A stretch of DNA of 64,000 bases from assembly GCA_030490835.1 (NCBI GenBank), contig CM059971.1:21197817-21261816 (forward strand), given 5' to 3'. Shown here piece after piece: positions 1 to 9,270 of this stretch. The stretch comes from Annona cherimola. Taxonomy: Eukaryota > Streptophyta > Magnoliopsida > Magnoliales > Annonaceae. The notes beneath the pieces are model-generated. The model had not been told where the DNA came from and did no database searches. It worked only from the letters and a program-made list of their open reading frames with translations. The position numbers and the translations under genes were made by a program. Position 1 is the stretch's first letter; every line of letters starts with the position of its first letter.

Positions 1-720
1 AGTCTTCCTAGACTCTTCCTTGAAGCCCTGGCAAATAAAAAGGAGAACCCACGGGGCGTGCTACCGTATGGATCCTGGATCACTTTGATCCTGGAAAGGT
101 GCGATGTAGACATCGACGGGGAACCATATGAAGTTCCAAAGACAACAAACGCCATCAACAGGGCTCTGCTCCAACGTATGAAGATCAATTTGGAGCAGTT
201 TAGGGATGATAGAATCCGGGAGAAGCTTGGCGAGCCAGTCAGAGAACAAGAGGACAATGCACAAGCTGAGGGGGAGCAAGCTCCCGAGGCATCGCCTGAA
301 CGGCCTGACTCTCCTATGTCACACGGATCACATTCTCCTCAAGGATCCGTTGCACCCGAACGCGTGCCGCCTACTTCAGATCAAATGGCTGCACTTCAAA
401 GCATCAAAGACGAGATCATGGATGCTATGGGTCATCAAGAAGATAGGTTGACTAACCTAGTGACCGGTGTGATGAATGCTATCACTGATATGCATTCCCG
501 ACAAGATCACATGGATCGGGAACTGCGTACCATCAAATATCATCTCGCCTCCGGACGTCACAAGAAGAGGCCTATGCCTGAACTCGACCCATACGAATCG
601 GGATCAGTTCATAAAGCAGCATCTCCCAATCATGATATCTTAATCTACTCATCTGCCGAAAATCGTCCCATCAAACCATCTTATATCCGATCTCTCAATT
701 TCAATTCACAAAATCATTGA
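1..720 (+). CDS. Envelope-like/ORF3 protein of a Sirevirus-type Copia element, 5' end outside window
   Basis: The frame is open from base 1, so the coding region enters from outside the window and the first possible start inside it (GTG at 58) is not the true start. The visible N-terminal part reads LPYGSWITLILERCDVD, which resembles a plant-specific transposon-protein domain typically starting with an LPYG-type motif. A proline/glutamate-rich linker follows (about residues 85-125), then a heptad-like stretch with MAALQSIKDEIMDAMG, consistent with a coiled coil. A basic segment (GRHKKRP) comes near the C terminus. It lies between the expected pol region (outside) and the polypurine tracts and 3' LTR, where Sireviruses carry an envelope-like gene. 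The function is unknown. No transmembrane segment is obvious, so membrane fusion activity should not be assumed. The domain assignment is from memory of the family and was not searched. Confidence 0.6.
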   Translation, partial: SLPRLFLEALANKKENPRGVLPYGSWITLILERCDVDIDGEPYEVPKTTNAINRALLQRMKINLEQFRDDRIREKLGEPVREQEDNAQAEGEQAPEASPERPDSPMSHGSHSPQGSVAPERVPPTSDQMAALQSIKDEIMDAMGHQEDRLTNLVTGVMNAITDMHSRQDHMDRELRTIKYHLASGRHKKRPMPELDPYESGSVHKAASPNHDILIYSSAENRPIKPSYIRSLNFNSQNH

Positions 721-758
721 GAGTTGATCGATTTTTGATAGATTTTTGATAGTTTGAC

Positions 759-772
759 AAAAAGGGGGAGAT
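759..772 (+). promoter_or_regulatory. Upstream polypurine tract copy
   Basis: AAAAAGGGGGAGAT is the same 14-mer as the tract that directly abuts the LTR at 1117-1130. Multiple polypurine tracts before the 3' LTR are a recognised mark of Sireviruses. The tract primes plus-strand DNA synthesis during reverse transcription. Confidence 0.75.
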
Positions 773-1116
773 AGAATAGGTGAGTTGAGTAAAATTTTCT
801 TTTGGGTTGGGTAGTTTTGTATCTAGGTTTCATTTTTGTTTTGTATTGCATTTTGTAAAAATGAAACTTGATATATATATGAAAGATGCTATTGATGAAT
901 GTTATGTTTGCTTAATATGTTATGCTTGATTAATAAAGTATTCAACATGATTTACTTGAAAGGTATCCAATATGCCAAAAATGATATGTTTCTTAGATAA
1001 TGGTTGAAATTTCAAAAAGCTCTGACCTATATGACAAATGCTCTATTTTTCAAAAGACGTATGAACATGATTAATGCTTGAAAGGTATCAACTCAAATGA
1101 AGTTTCGTCAATCATC

Positions 1117-1130
1117 AAAAAGGGGGAGAT
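1117..1130 (+). promoter_or_regulatory. Polypurine tract adjoining the 3' LTR
   Basis: AAAAAGGGGGAGAT ends exactly at the first base of the LTR (TGTTGG at 1131). This position fixes both the LTR start and the plus-strand orientation of the element. Confidence 0.85.
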
Positions 1131-1257
1131 TGTTGGAAACAATATTTAAAACAATAAAAATTGACCAAATCTTGAGTTTTGATGATTAACAAGAACTAAT
1201 TTGAGTATATAAAAGGTACTAATGTGTTTGCTAAATGTTTAAGGAAAGCAAAGAGGT

Positions 1258-1570
1258 CAAGTCGATCTCTAAGTCGACTTGGACTTCGACTTGGGTGAAG
1301 TCGATCCCAAGGTCGACTCAAATATCGACTTGAGAATGAATCCCAAAAGGCCACAGCAGCTGACAGGTGAAGTCGCAGGTCAAGTTGACTCCACTTGCGA
1401 CTTGGGAAGTCAAGTCGCAGACGAAGTCGACTCCAGCATCGACTTCAAACATGAAAAAATGTCCAGCGTTGATTTTGGGGGCACGAAACTGCCCAAGTCG
1501 CAAACGAAGTCGACTCCAGGTGCGACTTGGGTCAAGTCGCAGACAAGGTCGACTCCAACTTCGACTTGAG
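1258..1570. repeat. Dyad-rich GTCGAC array, block 1, in LTR U3
   Basis: The block repeats short inverted units in which CAAGTCGCA and TGCGACTTG flank a core with GAAGTCGACTCC. The units are imperfect and spaced roughly 40-50 bp apart, and a few are degenerate. The array stays open in several frames on both strands, but this follows from repeat composition and is probably not coding. Confidence 0.75.
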
Positions 1571-1944
1571 GATTTTAGACCTGAAGATTGAAGTTTCAGG
1601 CTTATTCCAAGGATCATATTGAACTTGATCAAACCCAAATGAGATGAAAAGTTCATTCACAAAGAAACAACTTAAGATTCTTGAAGATCAAAGCTAAGAT
1701 TCATATTCAATGTTCAAATCAAGTCTATCAAGCCAAGGCAAATCTTCAAAACTATTCAAATGATGCAACACTCAAGTAATGAAGACCGCGTGAGTCCAAG
1801 ACCGAGCGAGAAACACGCAAGGACTCAAACAGTTCCAAAGGTTTGCGAAGATCAAGCCGATTGGAAAAGATCAAGGTCAAGAGAGATATTCAAAGATAAG
1901 CAAGCTAGAAGAAAACCAAGTGAGGATCAAGGCGTCTCAGAAAA

Positions 1945-2130
1945 ACCTGAGTCAAGTCGCAACTCAAGTCGACTTCAGGTTCGACTTGAGTCGAGGTCTG
2001 AAACGAAGTCGACTGAAACTCAGACTTGGGGAATTCGAAGAACTGGAGTCGCAGACGAAGTCGACTCCAGATGCGACTTGGGTAGCCAAGTCGCATCCCA
2101 AGTCGACTCCACCTTCGACTTGGGTATAAC
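1945..2130. repeat. Dyad-rich GTCGAC array, block 2, in LTR U3
   Basis: Same unit as the block at 1258-1570, including GACGAAGTCGACTCC flanked by AAGTCGCA and TGCGACTT. It ends about 75 bp upstream of the TATA box, a position typical of promoter-proximal elements. Confidence 0.75.
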
Positions 2131-2204
2131 GTTCAAATTTTTGAACGTTGGAGCTCATTTATTGCACGCCAACAACCTCCACAACGTTCATATTTTCTTC
2201 CCTC

Positions 2205-2213
2205 TATAAAAGG
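2205..2213 (+). promoter_or_regulatory. TATA box of the Sirevirus-like LTR
   Basis: TATAAAAGG sits in the context CCTCTATAAAAGGACCC, a good plant RNA polymerase II TATA box. Transcription would be expected to start about 30 bp downstream, marking the start of R. Confidence 0.7.
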
Positions 2214-2904
2214 ACCCTCGAATGAACGTGAAAACACAACAAGAGAACACAAGACACTACGTTAAAGTTCAAAGAGAGAAAAGAAGTGCAAGAAAGGTTT
2301 CCTATTTGCTTTTCTCCATTGTTGAGTGGTCCGTATAAATTCTAAGGAAGAAGAAAACTTCAAGTTGCTAGCGACTTCAACAATATTCATCCAAAGCTGC
2401 TTCTACAACTTCTTCCTCGAGCTAAATCTGCCTACACAAATCTGTAAAGTGTAGTTTTTATTTATTTCATTGTCTTGTTGTATAAATCTTGATTTAGCTT
2501 GGGTAGCTAAGATCAAGTATATGCAAAGTAGGGTGTGATTGGAGTGAGACTCATCATCTACCTTTGCATGTGAGTTGTATATGCCTCCTAGAGCTGGAAT
2601 CTAGAAGAGAGCGGTGACTCTAAGTGTATTCGTGGAATACATAGTGGAACCCAAGTCACAACGGAGTGTGAGCTTGGAAGAGTGGAGTAGGGAAGGTTTG
2701 CCCGAACCACTATAAATCTTGTGCTCTATTTATTTTTACTGCTTTATCTTTATTGCTCTCCATTTTGTGCTAAAAGGGGATTAAGTTCTTCAAGGGGTTA
2801 ATATTTTTGATTTACCAAAGAAGTTTTTAAAGAACCCAATTCACCCCTCCCCTCTTGGGTTTTGCCACCAACTCGGGACCAACATATGTAACTCTTCATA
2901 TTTA

Positions 2905-3150
2905 GACATTTGATAGTTGATCAAAAATTCACTTCATCTATTATATTTAACATCATTTATAATATCTTGGTTTTATTTGTCTAATATGACTGTGAATAGG
3001 CTCCATTGAAAATCAATATAAAAAAGGTTTAACACTAAATATCAATTTTAAAGTAGTATTTTCAACATCTAAACCGTCTAAAATATCATTTCTACGATGA
3101 TAAATGATTATATGAAGTATTATTATATTCTAACACATATGTAAATGGAT
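2905..3150 (-). mobile_element. MITE family A, partial inverted copy
   Basis: This AT-rich piece carries the reverse of the internal segment shared by the copies at 3335 and 4065, for example AAAGTAGTATTTTCAACATC. The Sirevirus-like LTR ends just to its left. Confidence 0.45.
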
Positions 3151-3334
3151 TTAAGTATTTTTTTATAATTTACACATGAATCTGTATATTTTTCAACAAA
3201 TGTGGCTCATAAATGTATTTAATCAAGATAAAACTTGGTCTCCTACATAAACAAATGATATTAAATACAACGACTGTATTGAATTTTCTATCAAAAATCA
3301 AAATATTTAAAAAATTAAGGAGGTTATATGGCTC

Positions 3335-3716
3335 CACTTTGCATAGATATATAGAAGGTTGTTCCGGTGCTACAAAACTGCACCGGAACAACGGTGCAGT
3401 TGCCCAAAAAATGGACCCCACATATATTAAAATGTAATTAAAATTTATACAATTATTTATCCATATATAAATCATACTCGAGATGGTTTAGATGTTGAAA
3501 AAACTACTTTAAAGTTGTTATTCTCATCAAACTGTTTTATTACGTTGAATTTGTACCATTTTTAAATATGACCCATATACATATCTAATTAGGATGAAAA
3601 TTGGTATAGTGATAGAATACATTATTTTAAATACAAAATGTAGAGTAGATAATGATTTGATGATCATGTGGGGCCCATTTCGGCAATGCTGCGCCTGAAT
3701 ATTTTTTATATATATT
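3335..3716 (+). mobile_element. MITE family A, copy 2
   Basis: The termini are inverted: a left arm containing GCAGTTGCCC and ATGGACCCCACA pairs with a right arm containing TGTGGGGCCCATTTCGGCAA. The interior is AT-rich and matches the copies at 4065 and 4487. The left arm also has a local palindrome (TTGTTCCGGTGC/GCACCGGAACAA). No target duplication could be fixed. A non-autonomous foldback transposon is the likeliest reading. Confidence 0.6.
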
Positions 3717-4064
3717 ACTTTTCTTCTATTTGGATTTGCCAAAATCATGATTTTATATCAAATTTTGAGAAGATTGCTGCGGTTATTATCTTTTGTAAGA
3801 GATTCTTTTTATTTGGGATTGGGTATCTAATCTATTTTAGGACTATTTAAAGGTTTATAGTTTATTACTAGTCTTGAACTTCTTTTTATTTTAGAATTTT
3901 TACGAGCATAAAAAGCTACATGAAGATTTTGATTATCATATTATTTTTTTATTAAGCAGGTCTTTTATTTCTTCTTTGCAATATTCTAGAGTTTCTCTAT
4001 TCATTTGAATAGGTCTTGCTTTCGTAAGTATTTTATTTTGATCGAATGTTGATTATATATATAA

Positions 4065-4423
4065 AAGTTGGTCTGATGTAGCGCAACTGCACCAAAACAG
4101 CGGTATATTTGCCGAAAATGGGCCCTACACACATTAGAATGCAATGAAATTTTATATAATCATTTATCTATATATAAATTTTATAAAAAATGATTTACAA
4201 ATTGAAAAAACCACTTTAAAGTAATTATTAATATCAAATTATTTTATTATTTTGAATTTGTACCATTTTAGATATGGTCTATACACATGTCGGATTAGGA
4301 TAAAAATTGGTATGATGATAAAATATATAATTCTAAATATAATGGAGTAGATTATAATTTTATGATTATGTGGGGCCCATTTTGGTGTAACTGTACCGCT
4401 GCGCTGACTTGAATATTTCTCTT

Positions 4424-4425
<2 letters not shown>
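4065..4425 (+). mobile_element. MITE family A, copy 3
   Basis: Left arm AACTGCACCAAAACAGCGGT and GAAAATGGGCCCTACACA; right arm TGTGGGGCCCATTTTGGTGT. It is aligned along its length with the copy at 3335. A CT/TA/CA microsatellite begins at its right end. Confidence 0.6.
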
Positions 4426-4475
<50 letters not shown>

Positions 4476-4486
4476 TACACACACAT
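4416..4486. repeat. Compound microsatellite (CT)n(TA)n(CA)n
   Basis: Consecutive runs of CT, TA and CA dinucleotides lie between two MITE copies. Open frames across it are artefacts of the repeat. Confidence 0.9.
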
Positions 4487-4880
4487 TCGAGAACCTATTA
4501 GGTGCAGACGGAATGCACCATAATTACGATGCAATCCGTTGCAAAATGAACCCTACATATATTAAAATATGATAATATTTTATATAATCATTTATCTACA
4601 TAAAAAATATATGTTTGATGATATGGGTGTTGAAAATACAACTTTAAAATTGATATTCATATCAACTTATTTTATAATGTTAATTTCATATCATTTTAAG
4701 ATGACATGCATGAACTTGTTTATTTGGATGAAACTTGATATGCTACTAAATTAAATAATTTTAAATAAGATGAGTGAGGTTAATCTTAACTTCATGATCA
4801 TGTTGGGCTCATTATCAATGAAATGCACCATAATTATGATATAGTTTGATTGCACTTGAATAAATTTCCCATATATAAAG
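4487..4880 (+). mobile_element. MITE family A, copy 4
   Basis: It begins with a GGTGCAGACGGAATGCACC palindrome and has a left arm ending TGAACCCTACA. The right arm contains CATGTTGGGCTCATT and GCACCATAATTATG. The interior matches the neighbouring copies. Confidence 0.55.
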
Positions 4881-5042
4881 AAATTATCCTATGCATTTAC
4901 ACGCATTATAAGCTATGGTGTATTTAGCTCAAAATGGGCCCCACATAATCAAGAAATTTACATCTACTCAAATTATTGCATTTAGAATTTTTTTATTAAC
5001 ATGCCAATTTTTATCCAAATTTGAATATATATGGGCCTCATC

Positions 5043-5649
5043 TTGGGGTGTTGATGGATCAAGTGGGATAGGTTGAAGAATAATCTTAATCCTAACTCAT
5101 TTAAAATATTTCAACTCTAATTCGTTTATTGACCCATTTAAAAAACCTCGGCCCTAACTCATTTACAACTCATTTAATAAACGGGTTGGCGGGTTGTTAA
5201 TGGGTTGTATAACAAATGACCTGAAGGCCTAAACTCTGGTAGATAATGATCTAGCGTGGAGAGATGAGAGTGTTTTCGGCGTAGGAGAAATGAAAATGGG
5301 GCAATAACTAAAAAATGAAATTAAGGCAGCAGTGGAAAAATGAAAATTTGGTGATAGGAAGAAGACTTAGCGGGGAAAAATAAACAAGGGGTTTACATGT
5401 GTATATATATATATATATAGCTTCAATGGGTTAAATGAGTTAAATGGATCGAATGGGTTAAATGGGTTAAACGGGTTACTAAACGAATTGATGAGTTATA
5501 AAATCTCAACTTTAATCAGTTTATTTAATTAAATGGTTGAACGAGTTGGCAGCTCATAACCTATTTATTTAAAAATTCCAACCCAAACCCATTTATAAAT
5601 AGGTTGGATGAGCGGGTTGACGGGTTGACCATAACCATTAACACCCCTA
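5043..5649. mobile_element. hAT-type MITE, 607 bp
   Basis: The ends are inverted: left TTGGGGTGTTGATGG, right CCATTAACACCCCTA. The flanks are GCCTCATC (5035-5042) and GCTTTATC (5650-5657), an 8-bp target duplication differing only by two C/T changes. An 8-bp duplication and a TAGGGGTG-type end are typical of plant hAT elements. The interior is full of GGGTT/AACCC-type words and has no open frame of note. Confidence 0.7.
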
Positions 5650-5675
5650 GCTTTATCTGAAAATTGTATAAATTT

Positions 5676-5895
5676 TTTTTGATATGTATATTTACAATCA
5701 TCTCAATTTGTACTATATTTTAGGCACTGAGACATTCTTACAATTTTCAAAGAGAGTCAACAAGCTCTCATTAATTAAACTCTCACAAAATGAGAGAAAT
5801 AAACACTCGAACGCACATGCCGAGAACCAAACACCTGACCTCACCAAAAGGGGTCATAGGTGTTACCATCAGGGTAGACCCCCTAGTTGCAAAAG
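5676..5895 (-). mobile_element. tRNA-derived SINE
   Basis: A 12-bp target duplication flanks it: TTGTATAAATTT (5664-5675) and TTGTACAAATTT (5896-5907). A T-run at the left edge is the poly(A) tail of a minus-strand insert. Read on the minus strand, the 5' end carries TGGTAACACC, like a tRNA-type A box, and then a tRNA-like stretch TTTGGTTCTCG where the B box is expected. Length and layout fit a plant SINE. No internal coding capacity is expected. Confidence 0.6.
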
Positions 5896-6085
5896 TTGTA
5901 CAAATTTAACATAATAAAATAGTTTGATATGAATATTAATTTTAAAGTTATTTTTCAACATATATACTATCTAAGATATATTCATGGATAAATAGTTGTA
6001 TAAGTATATATAAATTTAAATGCATGTAGGGCCTATTTTTAGCCAAATGCACTATAACTTATGATGTATGTAAATGCCCAAGATA

Positions 6086-6637
6086 ATTATTTATATATAG
6101 GTATAGCAAAGGCTCAGTTCTACAAAAAAAAATTTCGATGTGACCCATTTCATTTTTAATATTTTAATAGTTGATTCAAAAAATGATGGTTAATTCAAAA
6201 AATTTATCACGAAAATTATTACTTGTAAACTTGAATCCAATTTAATATTATTTTCGCACACTTCTACTAGAATCACACGTGTGTACAAAACAAAAGTGAA
6301 GCAGTGGGATCTAGTCTCTTCCCATTTGATCACAGAAATACAAATAGAAGTTAGCAATACAATAGGTAAGTCCTTAGCCACCCTCCTAACTGTCATGGCG
6401 TCACGAGAGCCATCCAGGGTCAATTAGATGCCCCAATGCCCACAGCAGCGGGAGGCTTTCTAGGGCCAGTTGAAAAGGTCGGTGGGTACTTTCCGAGCGG
6501 ATAGCCAAGCGAGCAGCAAGCAGTTCCAAGAAATCTTTCCAGGAGACCTTTGCTTGATCCAATGGAGCCCAATTCATAAGAAGCGCCTCCAATGAAGAAA
6601 AAAAAATAGAAGTAAGGATATTTTGATTATTTCAAGT
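6086..6637 (-). other. Unassigned stretch with one GC-richer coding-like segment
   Basis: Most of the stretch is AT-rich with no recognisable feature. The part at 6401-6592 is GC-richer and open on the minus strand for 63 codons, with peptide WKDFLELLAARLAIRS. I do not recognise it. It may be a relic exon or a piece of a retroelement. No splice sites or start context make a convincing gene. Confidence 0.25.
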
Positions 6638-9270
6638 TGTGAGTACATTTGCTCCAAAACATGAGTACATTCGATTTTTTAATGAAATTTATGTTAAATA
6701 CATACAAAATCTCAATCTATTCTATTCAATTGATAAATCGACTGTGAAAGCATATATACATATAAGTTTTAAATTTTGATATTTTTTAAAAAATATTTAT
6801 GTCGAAAATATTATTTTGTTATTAAAATTTCATTTTAATTGATAAAATTGATAAAATATTGTATATATCAAATAATGATTATATTATTTAAAGTTTATGT
6901 AAATAAGATACTCTCGAAAATAACCATTTCCATATTTATTTTTAAATTTTTGAAAGTTTATTAATTTTTTAGAATTTCTAGAATAGTACCAAATCTAAGA
7001 GCATGTGACAACACCTAAAAGGATCTAACAATATCCAATAATATCTAATGGAATCTAATAGAATCTAACAGTAATTAATGAAATCTAATAACATCTAACA
7101 ACATTTAACTTTCATTATACATATTCTAATTGTGATTTAACAATCATAATATATTATTTTACTCTTTATAAGATTATTTATGCCTTTGTTACATGTTTTG
7201 GAGCTTGTTTAATATTATTTTATAGATCTACTTAAATCTAACAGCATATAATAGTGTCTAACAACATCTAACAGCATATAACAACATCTAACAATGTATC
7301 TAACAGCATGTAATAAAATCTAACCATATCTAATTTTTATAATTAATATGATAATTCTAATTTAACACCGGTGGTATATTTCTAAGCTCCTTAAAAAGTC
7401 ATTTATACGTTAAATACATTAATTAGAGCTCATTTAATAGGATTTAATTCAATTTATCTACATCTAACAGCGTCTAACGATATCTAACGATGTCTAATCA
7501 TTCTAATAGGATCTAACGATATCTAACAATGTCTAACAGTATCTAACTATATCTAAAAGAATCTAACAACACCTAATTTTCATAATTGATATGATAATCA
7601 TAATTTAACATCAATAATATATTCCTAAGTTCCTTATAAGTTCATTTATAGCTTAAATACATTAATCAAAACTCATTTAATAAGGTTCAACTCAATATAT
7701 CTAAATTTATTAGTGTCTAACAATGTCTAATGATGTCTAACAGAATTTAACGACATCTAACAATATTTAAAAGCATCTAATAAAATCTAACAACATTTAA
7801 TTTTTATAATTAATATTATAATCCTAATTTAACACCTGTAATATGTTTCTAGGCTACTTATAAGGTTGTTTATACTTTAAATATATTAATTAAAACTCAT
7901 TTAATATGATTTAATTCAATTTATCTAAATCTAACAGCGTCTGATAGTGTCTAAAGATGTCTAACAGGATTTAACAACATCTCATTTTTATAATTAATAT
8001 GATATTTTTAATTTAACACCACTAATATATTTTAGGTTCATTATAAGGTCTTTATACCTTAAATATGTTAATTACAATTTATTTAATATAATTTAATTCA
8101 ATTTATCTAAATTTAACAGCGTCTAACAATGTCTAACTGGATATAAGGATATATAACAACATCTAACAGTATCTAACGGAATTTCATAAGATCTAATTTT
8201 TATAATTAATATGATAATCCTAATTTAATATCAGTAATAGGTTTCTAGGCTTCTTATAAGGTCACTTATGCCCTAAATACATTAATTAAAACTTATTTAA
8301 TAGAATTTAATTCAATTTATTTAAATTGAACAACATCTAATAATGTTTAACATGATCTAATGACATCTAACAATGTCTAACAATATTTAATAGTATATAA
8401 CAGCATTTAACAATATCTAACGGTATCTAATAGAATATAATAATATCTAATAACGTTTGACAGAATTTAAACTTAAATAATAAATAAAAATAAATATTAA
8501 TTTAAATTAAATTTAATCAATATAGGTTTATCTAAAATATTATTCCTATTATTTATGTAAATTTATTAAATTATTGAATTAAATTAATTCACATTTGCAT
8601 GGCTTATCTTATTTTTAATTATTTTTAAATCGTAAATTTCTAAAACTATTATAATAATAAAAATTATACTACTTATATTATATTTCTGTTAATTTATAGA
8701 TTAATTCTACATAAAATTTCTTTAATAAAAAATTATGTAGGTTGAAAATATTAATTTAATATATGGTACATATTATGAAATTTCTAAATATAGAATGTTA
8801 CAGCTTATTTTATAAAATTAACGTATTACATAAATATTTAAGATATAAATATTAATATTTATATACTAGTGAATAATATTTAAATTTGATACTATTAGGT
8901 ATTATATACAATAGACTTGCAATTTTTATATATTTGAAATAAATATTTATATATTAGTAATTTAGTATATTATGTTTATTTTAAATTTGTTATTATTAGT
9001 TATTATATATAATAGATGTGTAATTTTGTATTATTTGCATTATTGGGATGTGCAAACCTTCATTTTCAATTAAATGAAATGAAAATTTAAATAAATATAT
9101 AAAGCTAAAATTTGTGAAATATACAAAACATTTAAATTGATTTGATAATTAAAAAATTTTAGATTGGTGAAAAATAATATTTTTGAAGTAGATAAAAATA
9201 ATTATTTTGATTAACTTAGATTTATCTACTTTAATCTTTATATTAAAATTTAATCTAAATTAAAGATGCG
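6638..9270 (+). repeat. Minisatellite element, copy 1 (two-level tandem array)
   Basis: The core (about 6990-8470) is built of 10-bp words near the consensus ATCTAACARY, in runs of variable length. The runs are separated by a conserved spacer of about 120 bp containing AATTAATATGATAAT and TTTAACACC. Spacer starts fall near 7341, 7584, 7808, 7992 and 8204, giving higher-order units of about 184-243 bp. The left end has repeated GAGTAC words before CAATCTATTCTATTCA; the right part is AT-rich unique sequence. The whole element is found again in inverted orientation at 18560-21370, so it is a dispersed element and not a local expansion. No coding frame. Superfamily unknown. Confidence 0.75.

Larger units (their letters stand above)
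1131..2884 (+). mobile_element. 3' LTR (1754 bp) of Sirevirus-like Copia element
   Basis: The LTR begins TGTTGG and ends CCAACA, a perfect 6-bp terminal inverted repeat of the TG...CA type. It is preceded by a polypurine tract. A TATA box at 2205 divides it into a U3 of about 1.1 kb and an R-U5 of about 0.65 kb. The U3 holds two arrays of GTCGAC-containing repeats. The base just right of the end starts TATGT, one half of a possible 5-bp target duplication whose partner lies outside the window. The 5' LTR, gag and pol are not in view. Confidence 0.85.
4890..6085 (-). mobile_element. MITE family A, copy 5, interrupted by two insertions
   Basis: The left piece (about 4890-5042) has CTATGGTGTATTTAGCTC and ATGGGCCCCACATAATC. 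The right piece (about 5908-6085) has the opposite arm, with GTAGGGCCTATTTTTAGCC and ACTATAACTTATGATG. Between them lie a hAT MITE (5043-5649) and a SINE (5676-5895), each with its own target-site duplication. Removing both gives back one element similar in length to its neighbours. Confidence 0.5.

Noticed and set aside
1279..2209. Overlapping open frames on both strands across the LTR (up to 149 codons).
   Set aside because: They follow the GTCGAC repeat units and have repetitive translations (CDLGSQV, SRTWSRLRLR); they are composition artefacts in a U3 region.
4239..4534. Minus-strand frames with VCVCVCVY and REREREK.
   Set aside because: Translations of the CT/TA/CA microsatellite.
6990..8470. 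Possible CRISPR array because of short regular repeats.
   Set aside because: The words are 10 bp, contiguous and degenerate, with no unique spacers of constant size; the context is plant nuclear DNA.
6990..8470. Possible interstitial telomere repeats (CTAACA words).
   Set aside because: The period is 10 bp and no TTTAGGG or CCCTAAA run exists.
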